Positions 22,697 through 32,445 of a DNA stretch of 64,000 bases are shown here, piece by piece. Below the pieces are notes generated by a model. The model did no database searches and was not told where the DNA came from. It saw only the letters and a list, made by a program, of their open reading frames with translations. How positions within the stretch are numbered: the first letter of the stretch is position 1; every line of letters starts with the position of its first letter. The DNA is from Paraescarpia echinospica (Eukaryota; Annelida; Polychaeta; Sabellida; Siboglinidae), in contig CM034533.1 of NCBI GenBank assembly GCA_020002185.1, forward strand, positions 45,646,562 to 45,710,561. Reading direction: 5' to 3'. Both the position numbers and the translations under genes were made by a program.

Positions 22697-23650
22697 GGTA
22701 GACTGGGACAGCGCGGCCCCTGTGGTAATACGTCCCCCCGTCACGTACGCAAAATTAAAATTCTGAATGTTCCCAAATCTTGTACAAAATGATGCTGACA
22801 TATATCAGATGAGTATCCAGAAAAGTCAGCCACATGAGACAGATGTAATTAAATAAGTATGCTTTTGAAATATTTTGCGCAGTTTGATCTAATATTTTGC
22901 CAACTGGTGCAATTCATTATTTAAAGGTGAAATCACGTACGTAAATATTGACATTATAATATTGTCAGTCAGCTTGCATGTGAAACAATAAACATGGGGA
23001 AAGTAGGTAGCGTTTTGCATAGTTCGTGTCAAGACACATATTTTGCATTTGAGGTAATACGGCTCCCGACCCCTTCCTATACATATACATGGTCATTATA
23101 TTATATTTTATGACACGTGCTATGCGAGGTGTAAAACATAACGTTTTCATGCTAACGATGCATAATAAAAAAATATGCTAGCCTGCATGCCACAATTATA
23201 ACAAAATTATAAGAAATCTAAATCTTGTGATGAAATATTAAGAGACGCAATAGGTCTCATACATAAATTGCAAAATATGTAATATATATGTTAATTTTAA
23301 TTTAACAGCTAGGGTAACTCAATATATTACTTTTGTATACGTTATGCGTTATATTTTTAAAGACTGTTTCGTTCTTAGAGGTGAAAAACGCAAACGGAAT
23401 GTCACGGACCGTCTTGCCCCAGTTGAGGGGGCCGTCTTTTCTCATGGTATGGGGCAAGACGGTTTTTTGGGTACTCGTACTATTTTGTATATGAAACTTA
23501 TCTGATTTGTCTATTTATTGAAAACAGTTTCCCTGTGGGAAACACATGTATGTGTCTTTAATATAAACACATCAAAGACGTGTTAGCATAGTATCATGGT
23601 GAGTAATCGGAACGTTTTCCTTAGAATGGCCGCGCTGCCCCAGGCTACCC
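22697..23650. mobile_element. ~954-bp MITE, TA target, imperfect TIRs
   Basis: GGGTAGACTGGGACAGCGCG at the left end pairs with an inverted copy, CGCGCTGCCCCAGGCTACCC, at the right (two mismatches). TA flanks both sides, as for Tc1/mariner-type insertions. Inside, ACCGTCTTGCCCCA (23408-23421) and its exact reverse complement (23450-23463) form a second inverted repeat. No transposase ORF is seen. Confidence 0.7.
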
Positions 23651-23653
23651 TAT

Positions 23654-24299
23654 TTGAGAGGCTGTCGCCGGACATCCAGTTTCACCCCACGGATTGTTTA
23701 GTTTCCATTCTTGTTTGCGTTAGGTTGTGCTCCCGTGGTCCCCTGTGGTTGACTTGCACAGAAGATCATATGAACAGATCTTCGGCCAGAGCGGAAACAG
23801 TACTATGAATCGGGTTCTGCTGTGCCAAGGTTTGTAGACGTGTGCAATTGATAAACGAAAATTATCTTCCCTACAAAACAATTGTGTTTTGTCGTTTTAT
23901 CATCACCGAAATTTATTTGAGAAATGAAAGAAATGCAAGCTTTTAGGAAAAGTGACTTGTTTGATTTAAAAATAATTAATAGGGTTTGTCTGCATATTAG
24001 CATGGTCGAGTAATAAGCTAAGAACGCCCAACTAAAACAGCGCAGTTATAACTATTCGTTTGGTACTAAAGTAACGATTGTCTTTCGGTTTCCGGCGATG
24101 ACGATGGTTATACTATTCCGACGTATATTTATTCAGCAAGAATGATGGAATGATGGATCCGGCGGGATTCGTTTATATGAATAGCTGAATTTAATCGCCT
24201 AGTCCTGGTCAAATACACGGTACCAATAACATGCATGAGCACACCATGAATTTTTTAGCGTCCATTAAGAGTACATGTTTATTAAAACAACTGGGACAT
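23654..24299. other. No gene seen
   Basis: Nothing recognisable on either strand between the MITE and the LINE tail fragment. Confidence 0.4.
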
Positions 24300-24715
24300 A
24301 AAAATTGTGGAAGTGAAAAGCGAAGAACGGAGGAGTGAGGGAGGAGATTGGAATAAAAGAAAACTTTAAGAATGAGCTGATGAGGAATCGACTGAAGTGG
24401 GATGGGCATGTGAAGAGAATGAGAGTAGAACGGAAGGAAGCAGATGCCATGAGAGTGGAGGAAAAAAGGAGGCGTGGAAGACCTAGACTGCGATGGGAGG
24501 ACTGTGTAAAGAGAGAGACTTTGAAGGATTGGGAGAGGAGTGGAGAACGAGAGCGAAAGATGGGAATGGAGGGGAATGGAGAGAGTTGGTGGACAAAGCA
24601 GAGCAAGACCAGTGAGGGAACAGAAGAAAAGAAAGTTAAATCCAGGATCGGAATCGAGGCCAGTCTCACCCCTGACGTCAGGGAAACAAGAGGAGAACAA
24701 CAACACTGCCATCGT
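24300..24715 (+). pseudogene. LINE ORF2 C-terminal fragment
   Basis: The reading LKWDGHVKRM, RRRGRPRLRWEDCVKR and WERSG is the conserved C-terminal tail found after the RT domain in RTE-like and related non-LTR elements. About 110 residues are recognisable. The RT and endonuclease are absent, as expected of a 5'-truncated insertion. The longer open frame after about 24700 has no such similarity. Confidence 0.65.
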
Positions 24716-25286
24716 GTAGCTGATGAAGGTATTATCCAAACTTATATCCTAGCTTATATGCATCTCTTAAGGAACAATTTGCAAGTAGTAGCACGGCTAG
24801 GGGACACGGCGAACGGCGGTCGGTCGGTCGCCAGCAAGTGGAGTAAAAGCACAAGAACGCTTAGAACGTTTGCAGTTACAGTTTATTTATCGTGCAGAAT
24901 GTGTGACGCACGTAAAGCGTATTGTCGTTGTCTTATGATTGAGATGTTGTCAGTTTCGTTTGTACGACGATGGGCCTCGCAACGATGCTGAGAAGACTAA
25001 CTCATGAATGTTTTGTCCGATGGAAAATGTATCACTACTGCACAGCATCCCTTCACAGATGACATGAACGCTGAATCAGGAAAGTTGCATTGAGTTGGGA
25101 TAACGCGCAACATTTTTATGAAACAATGGTTCCTACTCGCCGTCCATTTCGATACTGCAGTTTACATATCACCAAATTCTACCTCTTCCATTACTTCCGT
25201 CACTTTCTAGTGTCAACATATACTTTGTTATTGTCTTCGTCCGCGAATTACTAACTTCATGCTCATCGTTTGTCGATTCCATGTCA

Positions 25287-26530
25287 CTAGTCTTGCGCCT
25301 GTGCCTCGGCTGGTGGGTGTTTGCAGTGGCAGATCATGAGAAGCCCCTCTCTCGGCTGAGTACACGGTATCTGCGACGGACACATCATGCACGGCTGGCC
25401 GCTCTTGAAGCCGATAGGCTGCTGACTGGCCAGGTACTGATTGAGTCTGTCGGCATCGGCCCCTGGCTCCGGCCAGCCCGCCATCTTCGTGATGTCCGTC
25501 TCTGTGCCCGTGATGTCCCCGTAGCGCCGTCGCAGGCCCGGCGTGTACAGAACGACGTCGATGTCATTTCCGATCCGCTCCCGTAGGTTGCGTGCTCTGG
25601 TTGTCACGTCCACCAGAGCGTCTCGGCTGGCGTTCAGCTTGAACAGCAGGTCGGCAATGGCCCTCGCCAGACGGCGCAGGATCTCTCGTTTCCTGTTACC
25701 GCAAAATGACACCAGTTAACGCACGCTGTGTGTGTGTGTGCGCGCGTGTGTGCGAGTGTGTTCGTGCGTGCTAGCGTGCGCGCGCGCGTGTGTGTGTGTG
25801 TTCGTGCGCGTGACATACTTTGAATCGTGCGAACTAACAAAATTATATTAGTTCTCATTTACTATGTAATTTTTCGAGATAAAACAGCGTCATGTGCCGT
25901 CTACACAAACAATTAAGTGTCCTGTTGTCGGGCGACATAGTGTCGCTCGACCAATAAGACGCGCTGGCAATCGGACAATTTTTCCTCGAGTATACCTAAA
26001 TGGACAGTGGAAACAGAACGAAACCAACTGGGATGGACAACACGGAACGAAGCCAAATGCGTACCCACTGACAGGGCGAGATGGCGTAATTGCACAACAG
26101 CCTTACGAGCCACAAGGCCCGAAGAGGATAGGTAAGGTGAGGTGAGGTGAGGTGAGGTAAGGTAAGATGAGGTAAGGTGAGGTGAGGTGAGGTAAGGTAA
26201 TATGAGGAAAGGTGAGGTAAGGTAATGTAAGGTAAGGTAAGATGAGATAAGGTGAGGTAAGGTAAGGTAAGATGTGGTAAGGTAAGGTAAGGTAAGGTAA
26301 GGTAAAGCAAGGCAAGGCATAATAAAGTAAGATACGGTAAATGAGCAGAACTGATGTGGAAGATGTATGCACCTGCGAACCGCCATCTCTAATTCCGTGC
26401 AGTCGTGGTGGCGATGGTTGGCGAACAGACAGCGCAAACATATCGCCTGCTCGCACGTGTGGCAGTACACGTCCCTCATCTTGTCCACGTGCAGCGGACA
26501 CCGCAACGGAGTCTTCTTTGTTCCCGGCAT
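25287..26530 (-). CDS. B-box/coiled-coil protein, TRIM-like without RING
   Basis: Two minus-strand exons, 26530-26373 and 25692-25287, join in phase 2 at donor CGCAG|GTGCAT and acceptor GGTAACAG|GAAAC. The CDS is 564 nt: 187 aa and a TAG stop. Residues about 10-45 form a B-box zinc finger: CPLHVDKMRDVYCHTCEQAI, then CLRC and NHRHHDC, with the usual Cys/His ligands. Residues about 53-105 (KREILRRLARAIADLLFKLN and on) are charged, heptad-compatible and probably coiled coil, as after the B-box in TRIM proteins. The C-terminal 80 residues include Cys-rich CMMCPSQIPC and CHC, without an identified domain. A stop lies in frame just upstream, so the first Met is at 26530 and no RING precedes the B-box in this exon. 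TRIM proteins usually act by oligomerising and ubiquitinating partners; without a RING this one could only act as a scaffold or modulator. The 680-bp intron holds simple repeats. Confidence 0.6.
25727..25812. repeat. (TG)n/(CG)n tract in intron
   Basis: TG repeat interrupted by CG steps, just upstream (in gene sense) of the second B-box-gene exon. Confidence 0.9.
26130..26320. repeat. (GGTAA/GGTGA)n pentanucleotide array
   Basis: About 38 units of GGTAA, GGTGA or GATGA type inside the B-box-gene intron. The Leu/Thr/Pro-rich minus-strand ORFs are artefacts of this array. Confidence 0.95.
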
Positions 26531-26799
26531 CTTCGCTTCCACGAGATCAGCGGCCCAACGACGTCCCTACTCCGAATGGCAGCGAGCGTGTGTAATGCTG
26601 GAGTTTCGGTCTACGCGATAAGGTTAAAGGGCTTTTCTGGTGAAGTGTGCTTGATCTGAAACATGGTATGTGTTATCTATATTTACCCTGAAACGTCGCC
26701 GTTCGTTTCGTGATTCTAAGGACTAATTAAGTGATTTTCAATTAAATCATATCCCCGAAAAGGTACTTTTAATTTATTTTTTGGGACATTTGCATTTCT

Positions 26800-28914
26800 G
26801 TGACTTTCTTATTAAATATCGTACATGTAAAAAGCTACTTTTGCAATAGGCCAAAGCAAATGTTTCTTTGTCATGTCCTTATAGGGAACAATGAAAGAAA
26901 TAATAAAATGCAGTTCGGGAGAAATTTCCACAAAGGAAGATATAAGGAAATGAGGAAATATTTAGCAAAGATAGACTGGAATAATACACTGAAGAATAAG
27001 ACAGCAACAGAATGCTGGAATATCTTAAAGAATGAAATAGAGTGCATCGTAGATAAATTTGTTCCCTTCAAAAAACAAGGGAAACGGACCAGAAAGAAAT
27101 ACTTATCGAAAGAAGCCATTAGAAAAATTAAGTATAAACAAATGATGTGGAAGTCATATAGACGTACTGGAAATGACGAAGACTACAACATTTATAAAGA
27201 AGCACTAAACCAAGCTACAGCTGAAATTAGAAATTCAAAGAGAAGCTATGAACATAAATTAGCTTGTAATATAAAACATGACAGCAAGAGTTTTTATGCG
27301 TATGTTCGAAGCAAACAGAAAGTTCAGGATAAGGTCGGTCCTCTAGAAGATAGTGCTGGAAATATAATATCAGAAGGATTCTTAATGGCAGAAGACCTAA
27401 ATGAGTATTTTAGTTCAGTGTTTACCAGAGAAGACACTAGTTCACTGCCAGTACCAGAGGCTAAGTTCAAGGGGACAGAATCAGACTATTTAAGACAGTT
27501 AATTGTAACCCCAGAAATGGTAGCTAAGAAAATTAGGGCTATGAAGGAAAATAAATCACCTGGAGTGGATGGTATTCCACCCAAACTACTAGTGGAAATT
27601 GTAGAACAAATTAGCATACCGCTTGCAACAGTTTTCAACTTGTCATTAGAAGAGGGAGTGGTTCCTTTAGAATGGAAAGAAGCCGAACTTGATCGACTTG
27701 AAACCGACGGTATAATAACAAGGGTGGATTATAGCGAATGGGCGACACCAATTGTACCGGTAGTGAAGGCTGACCAGAACATAAGAATTTGTGGCGACTT
27801 CAAGGTCACAGTCAATCCTGTATTACAGATTGACCAGTACCCATTACCTAGAGCAGAAGACATATTTGCTAGCCTAGCTGGAGGACAAGAATTCAGCAAA
27901 ATTGATTTAGCCAATGCTTATCAACAAATGCTAGTCACTCCTGAAAGTTGCAAATTTCTGACAATAAACACAAGTAAGGGACTGTATCAGTACAATCGCT
28001 TAACGTGCGGTATAGCATCTGCTCCTGCACAGTTCCAGCGAGCAATGGAACAAATTCTGAAAGGCATTGATAATGTGCAGTGTTTCCTCGATGATATCCT
28101 GGTGACAGGTAAGACAAGGCAAGAACATTTGGCAACATTGGATGAAGTGTTCCACAGGTTAAGCGACTGTGGATTGCGTGTTCGTGAGTCCAAGTGCGAA
28201 TTCTTGGAAGACAGTGTAGAATACTTGGGTCACGTAATTGACAAAGATGGTTTGCACATGTCGTCAAAGAAGGTTGAAGCAATAATCAACGCTCCCGTGC
28301 CAACCAATGTGAGTCAACTACAAGCGTTCTTGGGACTTGTTAACTACTATGCAAAGTTTATCCAGAATCTGTCACAAATGATCAAGCCGTTGAATGTGCT
28401 AACGCAAAAAGATGTCAACTGGAAATGGAGTGCACAGTGCCAGGAAGCATTTCAGCGAGCGAAAGATGCGATTGCGTCAGACAAAGTGTTAACGCACTAC
28501 GATCCAAAGCTTCCGCTGAAGATGGAAGGTGATGCATCCTACTACGGAGTTGGATGTGTTCTGAGTCACGTGATGCCAGATGGTACAGAACGACCTCTAG
28601 CGTTTGCATCACGCACACTGAGCAAAGCGGAACAAAATTACGCACAGTTGGAAAAAGAAGCGCTGAGTTTGATATTTGGTGTGAAAAGATTCCACCAATA
28701 TCTGTATGGGAGACAGTTTACATTGGTAACTGATCATAAACCACTGACAACAATTCTGCATCCGGCGAAGTCAACTCCAACCATGACTGCAGCACGACTA
28801 CAAAGATGGGCGATAATCCTGGCAGCATACGATTACATAATCGAGTATCGAAGCACAAGAGAGCATGCAAATGATGATGGCCTCTCGTTTGCCACTGAAC
28901 GTTGTGCTGGCTGA
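26800..28914 (+). CDS. In-frame CR1 / Gypsy RT-RNase H fusion ORF
   Basis: One open frame of 704 codons. Residues about 30-295 are CR1-type ORF2: the inter-domain linker (GRYKEMRKYLAKIDWNN), AYVRSKQKVQDKVG, LNEYFSSVFTRED and the first RT block MKENKSPGVDGIPPKLL, ending PLEWKEA. Residues 296-704 are Gypsy: ELDRLETDGII, WATPIVPVVK, ICGDFK, FSKIDLANAYQQM, CGIASAPAQFQRAM, the catalytic FLDD at 28084-28095 and YLGHVI. RNase H follows with MEGDASYYGVGCVLS, FASRTLSKAEQNY and TDHKPLT. The Gypsy part begins almost at the natural RT start. After EHANDDGLS the frame shifts and the ORF ends 11 codons later. It is most likely a dead fusion, but RT and RNase H look intact. The true start codon is unknown; Met residues occur at 26800, 26916 and 26952. 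Confidence 0.75.
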   Translation: MTFLLNIVHVKSYFCNRPKQMFLCHVLIGNNERNNKMQFGRNFHKGRYKEMRKYLAKIDWNNTLKNKTATECWNILKNEIECIVDKFVPFKKQGKRTRKKYLSKEAIRKIKYKQMMWKSYRRTGNDEDYNIYKEALNQATAEIRNSKRSYEHKLACNIKHDSKSFYAYVRSKQKVQDKVGPLEDSAGNIISEGFLMAEDLNEYFSSVFTREDTSSLPVPEAKFKGTESDYLRQLIVTPEMVAKKIRAMKENKSPGVDGIPPKLLVEIVEQISIPLATVFNLSLEEGVVPLEWKEAELDRLETDGIITRVDYSEWATPIVPVVKADQNIRICGDFKVTVNPVLQIDQYPLPRAEDIFASLAGGQEFSKIDLANAYQQMLVTPESCKFLTINTSKGLYQYNRLTCGIASAPAQFQRAMEQILKGIDNVQCFLDDILVTGKTRQEHLATLDEVFHRLSDCGLRVRESKCEFLEDSVEYLGHVIDKDGLHMSSKKVEAIINAPVPTNVSQLQAFLGLVNYYAKFIQNLSQMIKPLNVLTQKDVNWKWSAQCQEAFQRAKDAIASDKVLTHYDPKLPLKMEGDASYYGVGCVLSHVMPDGTERPLAFASRTLSKAEQNYAQLEKEALSLIFGVKRFHQYLYGRQFTLVTDHKPLTTILHPAKSTPTMTAARLQRWAIILAAYDYIIEYRSTREHANDDGLSFATERCAG

Positions 28915-30291
28915 ATGTCACAGCATCACTGATGTGGTAAACGGCAGTCAGTTTGAGAATCTTCCAGTGACTAGTGCTCAGATCGAACGTGAAACAAGGA
29001 CAGATACTGTGTTGTCCAAAGTGTACCAGTACACCCAGGGTGGTTGGCCAGACGAGACACCTGATGAGAAACTGTTACCATTCTTCAGGAGGAGAAATGA
29101 GATATGACTACATCATGACTGCCTGATGTGGGGTCTACGAGTAGTGATTCCACTCAAGTTGCAAGTTCGAGTGCTTGAAGAAGTGCATGCAGGACATGTC
29201 GGTGTAGTAAAGATGAAAGCCTTGGCTAGAAGCTACATTTGGTGGCCTGGACTTGACAACCAAATTGAACAAACTGCCAAGGAATGTGCGAGTTGTCAAA
29301 TAGTGCAAAATAACCCAAAGCTTGCACCACTACATCCATGGATGTACCCGTCGAAGCCGTGGGAAAGAATACACGTCGATTTTGCGGGACCATTTATGAA
29401 TCACATGTATTAGTCGATGCGCATTCCAAATGGCTCGAAATAGTGACAATGCAAAGCACTACAGCAGAGAAGACGATAGATGTACTACGCGAACTGTTTT
29501 CACGTTACGAAGTACCTTCAACCTTGGTATCGGATAACGGACCACAATTCGTTGCGGAGAATTTTGAAAATTTTCTCAAGATGAATGGCGTGATGCACAT
29601 CCGGGCTGCACCATATCATCCATCAACAAATGGTCTGGCAGAACGTTTCGTACAAACACTAAAACATGGCTTGAAAGCAGCGAAGCAAGACAACAGAAGC
29701 TTACAACAGAAGTTAGCCAACTTCCTGTTAGCCTACAGGAGAACCCCTCACTCTACTACGGGAATGACACCAGCAATGCTGTTTCTGGGAAGAAATATTC
29801 GTAGTCGACTCGATCTGGTTAAACCAGACTTACACAGAAAAGTGCAGTCTGTAGGATATAAGGCCTGTGCTCGAAGTAGTAATGCCAGTGTGAGGCAACT
29901 GCAGAATGGTCAGAAAGCACTTGCTCGAAATTACAGGGGAGGAGACAAGTGGATTCCTTGCGAAGTGATTGGGCAGAGCGGACCGTTGTCGTATACGGTA
30001 CAGATGAGTGATGGTGTCACTTGGCGTCGACATATCGATCAATTGTTGGATCTAAGTGGCGATACAACACCACTACCGCACCCAGTCGAAACACAAATAA
30101 GGGAAGTTACAGTGTTGGATGCTGCAATCGCAGTACCAAGTGTGCCTGAATCTACACAACGTAATGGCACAACACCAACAGCAATTGGTCGAACCGTAAC
30201 CGATCGAAACGGTTCTCCAGCCAGAAGTGTGAATCAGGGAAGACGTTATCCCTTACGTGAACGCAAGGCGACAAAGATATTTGACTTGTGA
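28880..30291 (+). pseudogene. Ty3/Gypsy integrase, broken
   Basis: Continuation of the Gypsy pol gene. It includes the H2C2 zinc-binding region (HAGHVGVVKMKALA through CASCQ), the catalytic core with HVDFAGP, SDNGPQF and NGLAERFVQTLK (the D,D,E residues), and a C-terminal region ending RRYPLRERKATKIFDL. I see three lesions: a frameshift near 28882, an in-frame TGA at 29105-29107, and a frameshift near 29400 that splits the core after the first Asp. Integrase would insert the element's DNA into the genome; this copy cannot be translated through. Confidence 0.85.
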
Positions 30292-30529
30292 AAATTTGCA
30301 GATGCTAAGATTGTCGTGATAGACCTACAGAATCACTGTCTGACATTTTGCATAGGTGCATGGCAGTCTACCCGTGCTACCTAATTAAGTTCATGTTAAC
30401 TAATTTAGTTATTACAATCTGATCATATTGAATAATGGAGAGACATTATTGTGACCATACTTGGAAGTATGAATGGACACATTTAGTTTGATTGTTAATT
30501 GTATCGGTAAATATGTCTTATGTTTAAAA

Positions 30530-30690
30530 TAAAAGTGGAGAAGTGTTAGGTATTAATGCTTAGTTATAGATATGCGCTTACGCAGTATTGTATTATTAAA
30601 TGACAATAAATGTCTGTGTGTCCTTCCGGACCTGAAGCACATGGTTGTTTGTGGTATTAATAATGTAGTCGTTATAAAGACACGACAGAA
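30530..30690 (+). repeat. Candidate polypurine tract and 3' LTR remnant
   Basis: After the integrase stop and about 240 bases of AT-rich DNA, a purine run (AAAAGTGGAGAAG, 30531-30543) precedes TGTTAGGTATTAATG, the usual start pattern of an LTR. An AATAAA (30605-30610) follows. No 5' LTR is in the window to compare, so the end point is a guess. Confidence 0.35.
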
Positions 30691-30693
30691 ACC

Positions 30694-31700
30694 ATGGAGG
30701 AAGGATTCACCTTTCAGTGCATTGGGTGTTGGAAGGTGGAGTGTCTGCAGAAGGAGATAGTTAGGTTGACAGATATTGTGAAGGGAATGGAGATGGGAAA
30801 TAACAAGGAGGCGAAGGTGATTGGAGGGGAAGAAATTGGAAAATCAACAACAGAAAACGTGACAAGCGTGAAGGTGACAGGGAAGAAAGTGACCGTAGAG
30901 AAGGAGGGAGGGAAGATGGGACGGGAGAGGAGAGAAGAAAATGAGATGGGACAAAAGATGAAGGGACGAAAGAAAGTGAGAGCAAATGTGATAGAGAAGA
31001 GAAGTCGATAAAAGGGACGCTGACAGGTGGAAAGGTAACAAGACAAAAAGCGACAGGAAAGAATGGATCGGAAGAGAATGTGACTGGAGAGAAGACGACA
31101 GGGGGAAAGACAACAACCAGACAGATGCAAACCGAAGAAGGAGCTATTCTAAGGCAGTGATTGAGGGGGCAATGAGGAAAGAGAGGGTGTTTATGGGCGA
31201 CTCCATTATGAGAAAGACGGACTAGACACTGAGCGAGGGGAAAGACGTCGTTGTTTGTCTACCGGGGGCTAGGATTGAACATGTGACTGACAGGGTAGAG
31301 AAGGTATTGGGACATGGCAATGGGGGTCTATACTGGTACATGTAGGAACATATATTGCAGACAGGGAGGGAACAACTGCGATAGTACAGTAGTATAGACA
31401 GTTAGTGAGGCAGCTAAAGAAGACAAGAGTTGAACAGGTTATTCTGTCATGAATTTTGCCAGTAATGGGAGGAAGGGTGCAACGTATAGAAACTGCAAGA
31501 GGATGACGATCAACGCACTAGTTGAGCAGATGTGTGAAGAAGAGGGGGTGGGATTCACAGATTTATGGGGATACTTTGTTGGGAGGGAAGATATGTACAT
31601 GAGAGATGGCCTCCATCTTAATGGAAAGGGGGCAGCAGTTTTCTCTGATAATCTGCTGCGATCTGTTGATAGTGGGACAGGTTGCATCTATTTAAACTAG
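30694..31700 (+). pseudogene. CR1-like ORF1: coiled coil plus SGNH esterase
   Basis: The first segment (30694-31011) has a Cys pair and a helical stretch (CIGCWKVECLQKEIVRLTDI) followed by a very Lys/Glu-rich region. Beyond a stop, short frames read FMGDSIMRK, the block I Ser motif of SGNH/GDSL hydrolases, then VCLPGARIEHVTDRV, LVHVGT-like text near 31340, and MYMRDGLHLNGKGAAVFSDN (31593-31652), the DxxH block V. Such esterase domains are known in ORF1 of CR1/L2-type LINEs. At least three frame disruptions break it. Confidence 0.75.
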
Positions 31701-31789
31701 ATTCGCAGGGGGGACTCACATAAAAGCCTGAAAATGGAGGCATAGATAAAGACAGCACAAATAAATCAGCAAATAACAGTCTGGAAAAC

Positions 31790-32445
31790 TCTTCTGAAGC
31801 TGGATATAAATGTGTTTGTTTAAAAGCAAGGAGTATAGTAAACAAAAGAAATGAACTAAACATTATGGTAGAAGATATTGACCCTCATATAATAGGTATA
31901 ACCGAATCCTGGACCACCACCGATATATCAGATGCTGAATTGGGACTGACAGGATATGTAATGTTTAGAAAAGATGGAATAGGAAGAAAGGGAAGTGGAG
32001 TTATTTTATATATTAAAGAATCTATCCAGGCTTATGAAATAAAATTAGAAAGAGAAGCAGATTGCGAAGAAGCTGTTTGGTGTAACATAGTTACAGGAAA
32101 CTCAACGTTAACAGTTGGGTTAGTTTATCGAAGTCCAAACATAAGCATAGAAGAGAATGAAAAAATACAAAACGCTATCAGGGAAGTAAGCAAACAGGAC
32201 TGTATTATTATGGGGGATTTTAACCACGGGCATATACAATGGAAATCTCTTCAGAGTATGGGGAGTGAGGACCACAAGGTTTTAGTTCAAGATACTTTCT
32301 CTACATGTGCTAGAACCAACCAGGGGTGAGAATGTGTTAGACATAGTTTTGTCCTCACAGAATGAATTAGTTGACAATGTCAAGATATGTGAGCCACTGG
32401 GGAGTAGCGATCACAACCTGATACATTTTACCATCAAAGTAAAAT
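31790..32445 (+). pseudogene. CR1-like ORF2 endonuclease
   Basis: The reading has KARSIVNKRNELNIMVEDID, HIIGITESW with the catalytic Glu, GYVMFRKDG, GSGVILYIKES, LVYRSPN and IIMGDFNHGHIQW, with the terminal SDHNLIHFTI motif at about 32409-32438. A frameshift near 32325 separates the last motif. The domain nicks target DNA for reverse transcription. Confidence 0.8.

Larger units (their letters stand above)
26880..30690 (+). mobile_element. Chimeric CR1 LINE / Ty3-Gypsy retroelement
   Basis: From about 26880 to 27683 the sequence is a CR1-like ORF2 segment (linker and the start of its RT), closely similar to the complete copy at 32460-33185. At 27683/27684 it changes abruptly to a Ty3/Gypsy pol gene, which continues through RT, RNase H and integrase to 30291, followed by a possible LTR. 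Gag, protease and the 5' LTR are missing. The join keeps the reading frame. Confidence 0.85.

Noticed and set aside
24209..24739. 176-codon minus-strand ORF
   Set aside because: It is antisense to a recognisable LINE C-terminal tail and has low-complexity Ser/Leu/Pro composition.
30714..31130. Ser/Leu/Phe-rich minus-strand ORFs
   Set aside because: Shadow of the purine-rich CR1-like ORF1 on the plus strand.
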